Of a stretch of 5,135 nt of DNA, positions 1 through 5,026 are shown one piece after another; position 1 is the first letter of the stretch, and each line of letters starts with the position of its first letter. Source of the DNA: Brevundimonas sp. (GTDB lineage Bacteria > Pseudomonadota > Alphaproteobacteria > Caulobacterales > Caulobacteraceae); assembly GCA_020253595.1 (NCBI GenBank), contig JADCBH010000241.1, positions 1 to 5,135 of the forward strand, read 5' to 3'. Made by a program: the position numbers and the translations under genes. The notes below the pieces were generated by a model that saw nothing but the letters and a program-made list of their open reading frames with translations, was not told the DNA's origin and did not search any database.

Positions 1-476
1 AGGCCGCCGCCGACACGACGTTGAACGCGCTCCTGGCACCTCGTCGGGTCGAGAGATTGGCGGACGTGGAGCGGCGCGACCCGTCCGCGCTGGGCCTGAC
101 CGAGACCATCGACACTCTGATCGACACGGCCTTCCGCCCGACCGCCGGCCGACTGGCCGAGCCGGCGCGGCGGGTGCAGGCGCGTACCGTCTTGACGCTC
201 GCCGGCTTGCTGCGGTCTGACGAGGTGTCGGCCACGACGGCTGCCGTCGTCGAGGACCGTCTGAACTTGCTATCGGAACGTCTGGAGGAGTCGCGCGCTT
301 CGGATTCGATCCAGAGGGCCCATGACCACCTCCTGGCCGAGCTGATCGCCGAACCCGAGCGCATGGATCAGGTGCTGGAGGAAAACCGCATCGAGACGCC
401 CACGCCGTCGGGCAGTCCGATCGGCGCGGAGGGCTGCTGGCACTGCGAGCCGTCAACGGGCGTTGACGGAACCTGA
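1..476 (+). CDS. C-terminal part of a large protein, probably a zinc-dependent metalloprotease (DUF4953/DUF5117-like); 5' end outside window
   Basis: The frame is open from position 3 to the TGA at 474-476 and has no stop before the window edge. The apparent TTG start at 21 is therefore just an internal Leu codon, and this is a gene tail of about 157 residues. What is seen is a soluble, Arg/Glu/Leu-rich helical sequence: LNALLAPRRVERLADVE, then TIDTLIDTAFRP, RRVQARTVLTLAGLL, and a short Pro/Gly tail ending in SPIGAEGCWHCE. No signal peptide or membrane segment is visible. The R(x)nR-V-Q-R-like helix and the helical bundle resemble, from memory, the C-terminal end of bacterial zinc-dependent metalloproteases with DUF5117/DUF4953 domains. 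Their HExxH zinc site would lie upstream of the window, so catalysis cannot be checked here. The CWHC near the end is a CxxC pair of unknown role. The gene directly precedes the ribosomal operon, but rpsM appears to have its own promoter in the last codons of this gene. The family call is tentative; that it is a real coding gene is much surer. Confidence 0.6.
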   Translation, partial: AAADTTLNALLAPRRVERLADVERRDPSALGLTETIDTLIDTAFRPTAGRLAEPARRVQARTVLTLAGLLRSDEVSATTAAVVEDRLNLLSERLEESRASDSIQRAHDHLLAELIAEPERMDQVLEENRIETPTPSGSPIGAEGCWHCEPSTGVDGT

Positions 477-490
477 ATCACCTGTATAAG
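463..490 (+). promoter_or_regulatory. Predicted sigma70-type promoter of the rpsM-rpsK-rpoA-rplQ operon
   Basis: TTGACG (463-468) is separated by 16 bases from TATAAG (485-490). Each hexamer matches the TTGACA/TATAAT consensus at five of six positions, and TTGAC(G) is the usual -35 form in alphaproteobacteria. The -35 box sits inside the last codons of the upstream gene, whose stop is 474-476. Transcription would start near 495-499, giving a 5' leader of about 80 bases before the rpsM GTG at 576. A ribosomal operon would be expected to have a strong promoter. The location and match are read directly; activity is inferred. Confidence 0.68.
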
Positions 491-513
491 GCGCGCTTCC
501 CGCGAAGGGCGCC
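490..513 (+). other. Hairpin between the upstream gene and rpsM
   Basis: GGCGC (490-494) pairs with GCGCC (509-513), and CTTC (496-499) pairs with GAAG (504-507). A single G-G mismatch (495/508) separates the two helices, and CCGC forms the loop. No T tract follows. If transcription starts near 497 the 5' arm would be cut, so the hairpin would form only in RNA reading through from the upstream gene. It directly abuts the next hairpin at 514. Confidence 0.45.
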
Positions 514-545
514 ACGCTCCTGGTCTGTTGACCGGAGCGTTTATT
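514..545 (+). terminator. Strong hairpin with T-rich tail just before rpsM; terminator of the upstream gene and/or leader element of the operon
   Basis: ACGCTCC (514-520) pairs with GGAGCGT (534-540), and stacked inside it GGTC (522-525) pairs with GACC (530-533). T521 is the only bulge and TGTT is the tetraloop, giving 11 base pairs. TTTATT (540-545) follows, the form of an intrinsic terminator with a short T tract. It would end transcripts of the upstream gene. It also lies downstream of the predicted rpsM promoter and only 30 bases before the rpsM start, so the operon's own RNA must pass through it. It may therefore act as an attenuator or a protein-binding leader structure. Structure is seen; function is inferred. 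Confidence 0.6.
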
Positions 546-565
546 GCGTCCGGAAACGCGTATCT

Positions 566-570
566 GGAGA
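566..570 (+). promoter_or_regulatory. Ribosome binding site that fixes the rpsM start at GTG 576
   Basis: GGAGA lies five bases before the GTG at 576. The family-standard S13 N-terminus (ARIAGVNIP) begins at that codon, so the longer in-frame reading from TTG 528 is not the real start. Confidence 0.85.
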
Positions 571-575
571 GCTTC

Positions 576-944
576 GTGGCCCGTATCGCTGGCGTCAACA
601 TCCCGACCAACAAGCGCGTCGTCATCGCGCTGCAGTACATCCATGGCATCGGACCCAAGTCCGCCCAGGAGATCACCGAGAAGGTCGGCATCGAGGCCTC
701 GCGCCGGGTCAACCAGCTGACCGACGCCGAGGTCCTGCAGATCCGCGAGACCATCGACAAGGACCACACCGTCGAGGGCGACCTGCGTCGCGAGACGTCG
801 ATGAACATCAAGCGTCTGATGGACCTGGCCTGCTACCGTGGCCTGCGTCACCGCAAGGGCCTGCCGGTCCGCGGCCAGCGCACCCACACCAACGCCCGCA
901 CCCGCAAGGGTCCCGCCAAGCCGATCGCCGGCAAGAAGAAGTAA
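576..944 (+). CDS. rpsM: 30S ribosomal protein S13
   Basis: S13 sits at the head of the small subunit, where it contacts 16S rRNA, S19 and the 50S subunit across bridges B1a/B1b, and its basic tail reaches the P-site tRNA. The 122-residue product is a normal full length. It opens with ARIAGVNIP (residues 2-10), continues with the helical YIHGIG region (21-26), and carries the S13 signature RGLRHRKGLPVRGQRT (88-103) followed by HTNARTRKG and a Lys-rich tail ending GKKK. The start codon is GTG, chosen because it gives the conserved N-terminus and has GGAGA at a five-base spacing. An in-frame TTG at 528 would add 16 residues unlike any S13. It is the first gene of the alpha operon, and the next gene begins 12 bases after its stop. 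A sigma70-like promoter and a stable hairpin lie upstream. Identity is certain at family level. Confidence 0.98.
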   Translation: MARIAGVNIPTNKRVVIALQYIHGIGPKSAQEITEKVGIEASRRVNQLTDAEVLQIRETIDKDHTVEGDLRRETSMNIKRLMDLACYRGLRHRKGLPVRGQRTHTNARTRKGPAKPIAGKKK

Positions 945-956
945 GAGAGCTAGCTG

Positions 957-1346
957 ATGGCCAAGGAACCGGGTCGCGTAAAGAAGCGCGAGCGCAAGAA
1001 CATCACCTCGGGCGTCGCCCACGTGAACGCCTCGTTCAACAACACGATGGTGACCATCACCGACGCGCAGGGGAACGCTATCTCCTGGTCGTCGGCCGGG
1101 CACATGGGCTTCAAGGGGTCGCGCAAGTCGACCCCGTACGCCGCCCAGATGGCTGCCGAAGACGCTGGCAAGAAGGCCGCCGAACACGGCGTCCGCACCC
1201 TGGAAGTCAACGTCTCGGGTCCGGGTTCCGGCCGCGAGTCGGCGCTGCGCGCGCTTCAGGCCGTGGGCATGACCATCACGACCATCCGCGACGTCACGCC
1301 GATGCCGCACAACGGTTGCCGTCCGCCCAAGCGTCGCCGCGTCTAA
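957..1346 (+). CDS. rpsK: 30S ribosomal protein S11
   Basis: S11 binds the platform of the 30S subunit with S6/S18 and S21 and helps shape the mRNA exit/E-site region. The product is 129 residues, the same length as the E. coli protein. The N-terminal basic stretch (KKRERKN, 9-15) leads into the core GVAHVNASFNNT (19-30), GSRKSTPYAAQ (54-64), the SGPGSGRES loop (87-95) and the C-terminal VTPMPHNGCRPPKRRRV (113-129). Asn119-Gly120 corresponds to the Asn-Gly that is converted to isoaspartate in E. coli S11. The ATG follows rpsM by 12 bases, with a purine-rich AGAGAG (944-949) as ribosome binding site, so the two genes are surely co-transcribed. rpoA follows after 96 bases with no rpsD between them, the alphaproteobacterial arrangement. 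Nothing is broken or unusual in the protein. Confidence 0.98.
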   Translation: MAKEPGRVKKRERKNITSGVAHVNASFNNTMVTITDAQGNAISWSSAGHMGFKGSRKSTPYAAQMAAEDAGKKAAEHGVRTLEVNVSGPGSGRESALRALQAVGMTITTIRDVTPMPHNGCRPPKRRRV

Positions 1347-1385
1347 GCGCCGCTTCCAAGACCGCCGCCGACCTTATTCTCCGCG

Positions 1386-1419
1386 GGTCCCGCCTCTTCC
1401 TGACGAGGTGAGGGGGACC
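1386..1419 (+). promoter_or_regulatory. 34-base asymmetric hairpin in the rpsK-rpoA gap
   Basis: GGTCCC (1386-1391) pairs with GGGACC (1414-1419). Inside it CCTC (1393-1396) pairs with GAGG (1405-1408) around an eight-base loop. The inner and outer helices are joined by one unpaired G on the 5' side (1392) and five unpaired bases on the 3' side (1409-1413). It ends 23 bases before the rpoA ATG, has no T tract, and so does not look like a terminator. A hairpin of the same length and plan lies in the rpoA-rplQ gap. Possible roles are RNA processing, stability, or protein binding that sets rpoA expression; none is demonstrated. Confidence 0.5.
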
Positions 1420-1442
1420 GGCGACACTCGTTAGGGACACCT

Positions 1443-2462
1443 ATGATCGAACGTAACTGGCAAGAGCTGATCCGTCCCGAGAAGCCGCAGATCGAGCTGG
1501 GTTCCGACGCGCAACGCAAGGCGCGTCTGGTGGCCGAGCCTCTGGAGCGCGGCTTTGGGGTGACGCTCGGCAACGCCCTGCGTCGCGTGCTTCTGTCGTC
1601 GCTGCAAGGCGCGGCCGTGACGGCCATCCAGATCGACGGCGTGGTGCACGAGTTCTCGTCGCTGGAAGGCGTGCGCGAGGACGTCGTCGACATCGTGCTG
1701 AACATCAAGCAGCTGGCGCTGCGCATGCACGCCGAAGGCCCGAAGCGCATGACGCTGCGTGCCACTGGTCCCGGCCCGGTGACCGCCGGCCAGATCGACG
1801 CGCCGGCCGACATCGAGGTTCTGAACCCCGACCACGTGCTCTGCACCCTGGACGACGGTGCCTCGATCCGCATGGAACTGACCGTTCAGAACGGCAAGGG
1901 CTATGTGGCTTCGGAATTCAACCGTCCGGAAGACGCCCCGATCGGCCTGATCGCGGTCGACGCCCTCTATTCGCCGGTCAAGCGCGTCGCCTATCGCGTC
2001 GAGCCGACCCGTCAGGGCCAATCGCTCGACTACGACAAGCTGGTGATGGAAGTCGAAACCAACGGTGCCGTGAGCCCTGTGGACGCCGTGGCCTATGCCT
2101 CGCGCATCCTGCAAGACCAACTGCAGATCTTCATCACCTTCGAAGAGCCCAAGAAGGCCGTCGAGGCCACCGAAGGCAAGCCGGACCTGCCGTTCAACCC
2201 GGCCCTTCTGAAGAAGGTCGACGAACTGGAGCTGTCGGTCCGCTCGGCCAACTGCCTGAAGAACGACAACATCGTCTACATCGGCGACCTGATCCAGAAG
2301 ACCGAGGGCGAGATGCTTCGCACCCCGAACTTCGGCCGCAAATCGCTGAACGAGATCAAGGAGGTCCTGACCTCCATGGGGCTTTCGCTCGGCATGGATG
2401 TGCCGAACTGGCCGCCCGAAAACATCGAAGATCTGGCCAAGAAGTTCGACGACCAGATCTAG
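1443..2462 (+). CDS. rpoA: DNA-directed RNA polymerase subunit alpha
   Basis: Alpha dimerises to nucleate assembly of RNA polymerase with beta and beta'. Its C-terminal domain binds UP-element DNA and many activators. The product is 339 residues, slightly longer than the 329 of E. coli. The N-terminal domain spans about 1-235 and contains the conserved TLGNALRRVLLSSL (41-54) with the assembly Arg pair R47-R48, then VVHEFSSLEGVREDV (67-81). A variable linker (about 236-255, EATEGKPDLP) follows. The C-terminal domain spans about 256-325: VRSANCLK (266-273) contains R267, equivalent to the DNA-contacting R265 of E. coli, followed by YIGDLIQKTE and the NFGRKSLNEIKEVL helix-hairpin-helix (296-309), ending in NWPPENIEDL. 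The ATG at 1443 has AGGGA (1433-1437) five bases upstream. The gene lies in the alpha operon between rpsK and rplQ, with gaps of 96 and 107 bases that each hold a hairpin. No key residue is missing. Confidence 0.99.
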   Translation: MIERNWQELIRPEKPQIELGSDAQRKARLVAEPLERGFGVTLGNALRRVLLSSLQGAAVTAIQIDGVVHEFSSLEGVREDVVDIVLNIKQLALRMHAEGPKRMTLRATGPGPVTAGQIDAPADIEVLNPDHVLCTLDDGASIRMELTVQNGKGYVASEFNRPEDAPIGLIAVDALYSPVKRVAYRVEPTRQGQSLDYDKLVMEVETNGAVSPVDAVAYASRILQDQLQIFITFEEPKKAVEATEGKPDLPFNPALLKKVDELELSVRSANCLKNDNIVYIGDLIQKTEGEMLRTPNFGRKSLNEIKEVLTSMGLSLGMDVPNWPPENIEDLAKKFDDQI

Positions 2463-2472
2463 TTTCAACCCT

Positions 2473-2506
2473 CCGCCCGTCTCCGATGAGGAGAATGTCG
2501 GGGCGG
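2473..2506 (+). promoter_or_regulatory. 34-base asymmetric hairpin in the rpoA-rplQ gap
   Basis: CCGCCC (2473-2478) pairs with GGGCGG (2501-2506). Inside it TCTCC (2480-2484) pairs with GGAGA (2490-2494) around a five-base loop. One unpaired G (2479) on the 5' side faces six unpaired bases (2495-2500) on the 3' side. It starts ten bases after the rpoA stop and is followed by TTAGAATG, not a T run, so full termination is unlikely. Overall length and plan match the hairpin before rpoA. It may be a stability or processing element, a partial attenuator between rpoA and rplQ, or a binding site. The gap also contains a small CCGG-TTA-CCGG repeat (2530-2540), not interpreted here. Confidence 0.5.
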
Positions 2507-2569
2507 TTAGAATGAGAACAGTCCAAGGTCCGGTTACCGGAAACCAGGGCTGGAGTAGGAGAGACCCCG

Positions 2570-2989
2570 ATGCGCCACGGCGCCGCCTATCGCAAGCTCG
2601 GCCGTACGGTCAGCCATCGCCAGGCCATGTTCGCCAACATGGCTGCCTCGCTGATCAAGCATGAGCAGATCACGACGACCCTGCCCAAGGCCAAGGAGCT
2701 GCGGCCCTTCGTCGAGAAGCTGGTCACGCTCGGCAAGAAGGGCGATCTGCACGCTCGCCGTCAGGCCATCAGCCAGGTCCGCGACGTGACCCAGGTCGGC
2801 AAGCTGTTCGAGACGATCGGCCCGCGCTACGCCGACCGCAACGGCGGCTATATCCGCATCATGAAGGCCGGCTATCGCCACGGCGACAATGCCCCGATGG
2901 CCGTGATCGAGTTCGTCGATCGCGACGTCGACGCCAAGGGCTTGGACTCTGGTCCGGTCATGTCCTTCGAGGGCGACGACGAAGCGTAG
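2570..2989 (+). CDS. rplQ: 50S ribosomal protein L17
   Basis: L17 is a primary-binding protein of the large subunit located near the exit side of the peptide tunnel. The 139-residue product carries the family signature: MRHG at the start, SHRQAMFANMAASLIKHE (15-32), ITTTLPKAKELRPFVEKL (34-51), then the GPRYADRNGGYIRIMKAGYR segment (84-103) and the GDNAPMAVIEFVDR end of the core (105-118). The last 20 or so residues are an acidic extension (SFEGDDEA), longer than in E. coli (127 aa) and common in alphaproteobacteria. The ATG at 2570 has AGGAGA (2557-2562) seven bases upstream. It is the last gene of the alpha operon. Its stop codon lies inside a hairpin stem and an intrinsic terminator follows 26 bases later. 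Identity is certain. Confidence 0.98.
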   Translation: MRHGAAYRKLGRTVSHRQAMFANMAASLIKHEQITTTLPKAKELRPFVEKLVTLGKKGDLHARRQAISQVRDVTQVGKLFETIGPRYADRNGGYIRIMKAGYRHGDNAPMAVIEFVDRDVDAKGLDSGPVMSFEGDDEA

Positions 2990-3006
2990 GCTTCGATGCT
3001 ACGCTT
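2982..3006 (+). other. Hairpin containing the rplQ stop codon
   Basis: AAGCGTAG (2982-2989) and CTACGCTT (2999-3006) form a perfect eight-pair stem with a nine-base loop. The rplQ TAG (2987-2989) is the end of the 5' arm. A competing shorter hairpin, GAAGC (2981-2985) with GCTTC (2990-2994), overlaps it. It lies nine bases before the terminator hairpin at 3016. It may protect the 3' end of the operon mRNA or couple translation termination to RNA folding; the structure is seen, the role is a guess. Confidence 0.5.
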
Positions 3007-3015
3007 GAGCTATTG

Positions 3016-3050
3016 AAGGGCGGCCCGAGCGATCGGGTCGCCCTTTCGCT
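3016..3050 (+). terminator. Intrinsic terminator of the alpha operon
   Basis: Bases 3016-3028 pair with 3033-3045 as 13 consecutive pairs (one G-T wobble at 3023/3038), closed by a GCGA tetraloop of the GNRA class. The stem is GC-rich and ends in AA/TT. It is followed by T3046, giving CCCTTT, then CGCTT. It is placed 26 bases after the rplQ stop and before a gene with its own ribosome binding site, as expected for the end of the operon. The T tract is short, so some read-through into the next gene is possible. Confidence 0.85.
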
Positions 3051-3068
3051 TGTCTGGAGTGCATCGGC

Positions 3069-3440
3069 ATGAGCGCCGAACTGGAAGTCATTGGATCGAG
3101 GCGAGTCGCGGTCTGCGCTGAGGATGGCCCGCTATTGGCCGCCGAATGCGACGTCAACGACTTCCTCAGCGAGGCGATGTCGCTGGATGCCGACTGGTTG
3201 GTGCTGCCGGTCAGAAGGTTGGGACCTGACTTCCTGCATCTACGTTCACGCCTGGCCGGAGAGATGACCCAGAAATGCGTCACCTACCGCATCGGGCTTG
3301 CCATCGTCGGCGACATCTCCGGAGAGGTTGCCTCCAGCGACGCGCTCAGGGACTTCGTTCTCGAAAGCAATCGCGGTGCGCATGTCTGGTTCGCGGACGA
3401 TGAAGCCGCGTTCCGGAAACGCCTCGAGGACGCTGCCTGA
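3069..3440 (+). CDS. DUF4180 domain-containing protein, function unknown
   Basis: The 123-residue product matches, from memory, the DUF4180 family along its whole length. The conserved blocks are EDGPLLAAECDVNDFLSEA (18-36), DADWLVLPVRRLGPDF (40-55), LRSRLAGEMTQKCVTYR (58-74), LAIVGDIS (77-84) and ALRDFVLESNRGAHVWF (92-108). Family members usually have QKF where this protein has QKC (Cys70). It is a small soluble alpha/beta protein with no signal peptide or membrane segment. No enzymatic activity is established for the family, and none is proposed here. The ATG at 3069 has GGAG (3056-3059) nine bases upstream. It lies just after the alpha-operon terminator and shortly before a GST-like gene on the same strand, so the two are likely co-transcribed. 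No clear promoter is visible in the 79-base gap upstream, so it may depend on terminator read-through or on a weak promoter. Confidence 0.88.
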   Translation: MSAELEVIGSRRVAVCAEDGPLLAAECDVNDFLSEAMSLDADWLVLPVRRLGPDFLHLRSRLAGEMTQKCVTYRIGLAIVGDISGEVASSDALRDFVLESNRGAHVWFADDEAAFRKRLEDAA

Positions 3441-3478
3441 GCATGGCCGACACCCTATCCCTGCGGCAAAGTCTGGAT

Positions 3479-3485
3479 GGAGAAG
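3479..3485 (+). promoter_or_regulatory. Ribosome binding site that favours GTG 3491 as the GST-like start
   Basis: GGAGAAG lies five bases before the GTG at 3491. The alternative ATG at 3443 has only GAGGA (3424-3428) at an overly long 14-base spacing. Confidence 0.65.
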
Positions 3486-3490
3486 CGCCT

Positions 3491-4144
3491 GTGACCGACC
3501 TCGTCCTCTACAGCCACCTCTTCTCCTCCTACTGCCAGAAGGCCATCGTGGCCTTCTACGAGAAGGAACTGGCGTTCACTCAGCGGATGCTGGAGGACGC
3601 AGGCGCGATGGACGAACTGAAGGCCGTCTGGCCGTTCGGTCAGTTCCCGATCCTGAAGGAGGGCGGTCGCATGTTCGCCGAGACCTCGATCATCATCGAG
3701 CGGCTGGACCAGATTGCGCCTGAAACGCCCATGATCCCGGCGGATCCGGACGTTGCGCTGGAAGTCCGCTTCATGGACCGGGTGTTCGACAATCACGTGC
3801 AGTCCAACCAGCAACGTATCATCTACAACGCCTTGCGACCTGAAGCCGACCGCGATCCGATCGCCGACGCAGAGGCGCGTGCGAGGCTCGACACCGCCTA
3901 CGCCTGGCTGGATGGCGTGATGGCCACGCGAACCTGGGCAGCGGGTGAAGCGTTCAGCCTGGCCGACTGTGGCGCGGCTCCGGGCCTGCTTTACGCCCAC
4001 TGGACCCATGCGATCCCCGAGAGGTTCGAGCACCTGTGGGCCTATCGCCGACGGCTGCTCGCGCGACCGAGCTACGCCCGCGCGCTGGACGAGGCGCGTC
4101 CCTATCGCGGCTACTTCCCGCTCGGTGCGCCGGACGAGGACTGA
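3491..4144 (+). CDS. Glutathione S-transferase family protein
   Basis: A cytosolic protein of the glutathione S-transferase fold, which typically conjugates or reduces substrates with glutathione; the substrate here is unknown. From GTG 3491 it is 217 residues. The thioredoxin-like N-terminal domain (about 2-76) begins with strand LVLYSH and the SSYCQK motif (12-17), where Ser12/Ser13 or Cys15 is the likely catalytic residue. It contains the cis-proline loop QFPIL (Pro53) and the ETS motif (64-66) that holds the gamma-glutamyl end of glutathione. The helical C-terminal domain (about 85-205) has the N-capping box SLAD (156-159) in FSLADCGAAP. The class cannot be fixed by eye. An in-frame ATG at 3443 would add 16 residues (ADTLSLRQ...) that lie outside the fold and would sit 2 bases after the DUF4180 stop; the shorter start is preferred for its ribosome binding site and fit to the fold. 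The stop lies three bases from the stop of the opposing permease gene. Confidence 0.9.
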   Translation: MTDLVLYSHLFSSYCQKAIVAFYEKELAFTQRMLEDAGAMDELKAVWPFGQFPILKEGGRMFAETSIIIERLDQIAPETPMIPADPDVALEVRFMDRVFDNHVQSNQQRIIYNALRPEADRDPIADAEARARLDTAYAWLDGVMATRTWAAGEAFSLADCGAAPGLLYAHWTHAIPERFEHLWAYRRRLLARPSYARALDEARPYRGYFPLGAPDED

Positions 4145-4147
4145 GGT

Positions 4148-5026
4148 CTATTCCTTCGACAGGTCCTGTCGGCTGAACCAGGTCAGAGCCGCGACTAGCG
4201 GGGCAATCGTCCACAGCGTCAGCCCGGCAATCGCCTTCCCGGCCAGACCCTCCGGTGCCGCCGCTGCGTCCGGTCCACCCTGGATCAGGGTCTTGAGGCT
4301 GTCGTGCGACAGGCCGGGGATCAGCAACTGGGCATGCAGATCGCCCGCGTCCCAGGCCAGAAGCGGCAGGGACTGCATCAGGAAGAACTGGCCGATGGCG
4401 ACCACCATCGGCACGAACAGGGCCGCGAGCAGCGACCGGGTCATCACCGCGGCCAGCAAACCGATCATGGTGAACTGCATGACCCGCGCGACGGTGACGG
4501 CGATCAGGCCTGCAAGCTGGCCAGCACGCTCGCCGCCGAACTCGAACGTCAGGGGCCGCTCGAAAATCCCTGCCTTTATGAGCTCTCCGACCATCCCGAA
4601 GGCGAGCCAGGTCAAGAGCGCGGCGAGAACGACGCCGAACACCAGAGCGACCTTGCCCATTACCAGATTGATGCGGGTGTTCCGCGCGCTGGTCAGACGC
4701 CAGGTCTCCCAGCGGTAGTCGCCGGCGTAGATGATGGCCGCGCCGATCAGGACGAACAGCATGACGATGGGGTTGGCGAAGTCACCGGCCTGGGACAGCA
4801 GGCCCTGACCCAGATCCAGTGGGCCCGACGCCGCCAGCGGCCCGCCCTCGGCGGTCATCTCTGGCGGCAGGGCGTCGGCCATCTCGGCCATGCGGGCCTT
4901 GGTGAAGAACTGAACCGCCGTGCCGATGGCGAGGAACAGGACAGGCACGAACAGGATCGACCAGAACACCGCCATGCGGTTGCGGGTAAAGCGGTAGGTC
5001 TCCGAGCGGATCGCGTCAGCCAGCAT
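4148..5026 (-). CDS. ABC-2 type transporter permease
   Basis: Inner-membrane subunit of an ABC exporter, acting with the ATPase encoded immediately upstream on the same strand. The 292-residue product has a short cytoplasmic N-terminus with an amphipathic basic stretch (RSETYRFTRNR, 7-17). About six hydrophobic segments follow, at roughly 19-41, 85-103, 124-146, 169-195, 199-220 and 262-284. The loop after segment 1 (42-84) is long and probably periplasmic. The loop after segment 2, DYRWETWRLTSARNTR (103-118), followed by GK at 124-125, is the typical cytoplasmic coupling region of ABC-2 permeases that lack fused ATPases. The ATG overlaps the ATPase stop by 11 bases and has GGAGA (5037-5033) six bases upstream, implying translational coupling. 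The exported substrate cannot be predicted from the sequence; drugs, lipids or peptides are all possible for this class. Its stop converges on the GST gene with three bases between. Confidence 0.88.
   Translation of the reverse strand: MLADAIRSETYRFTRNRMAVFWSILFVPVLFLAIGTAVQFFTKARMAEMADALPPEMTAEGGPLAASGPLDLGQGLLSQAGDFANPIVMLFVLIGAAIIYAGDYRWETWRLTSARNTRINLVMGKVALVFGVVLAALLTWLAFGMVGELIKAGIFERPLTFEFGGERAGQLAGLIAVTVARVMQFTMIGLLAAVMTRSLLAALFVPMVVAIGQFFLMQSLPLLAWDAGDLHAQLLIPGLSHDSLKTLIQGGPDAAAAPEGLAGKAIAGLTLWTIAPLVAALTWFSRQDLSKE

Noticed and set aside
528..575. Upstream extension of rpsM from TTG 528
   Set aside because: It adds 16 residues absent from S13 proteins. It also starts inside the 514-540 hairpin, with no suitable ribosome binding site. 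GTG 576 gives the canonical N-terminus.
453..1310. Open frame (285 codons) on the - strand opposite rpsM and rpsK
   Set aside because: Low-complexity Gly/Arg/Val/Asp translation typical of an antisense shadow; the opposite strand encodes two certain ribosomal proteins.
1431..2468. Long open frame (345 codons) on the - strand opposite rpoA
   Set aside because: It mirrors rpoA in a GC-rich genome. Its translation is Leu/Val/Asp/His-rich with no recognisable domain, and rpoA on the + strand is unmistakable.
2508..2513. TAGAAT as a -10 box for a separate rplQ promoter
   Set aside because: No -35-like hexamer lies 15-19 bases upstream; that position falls within the 2473-2506 hairpin (GATGAG).
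3005..3033. TTGAGC as a -35 box for the DUF4180 gene
   Set aside because: The sequence 16-18 bases downstream (AGCGAT region) does not resemble a -10 box and lies within the terminator stem.
4136..4168. AGGAC...GTCCT repeat as a bidirectional terminator
   Set aside because: Only five pairs with a loop of more than 20 bases and no T tract on either side.
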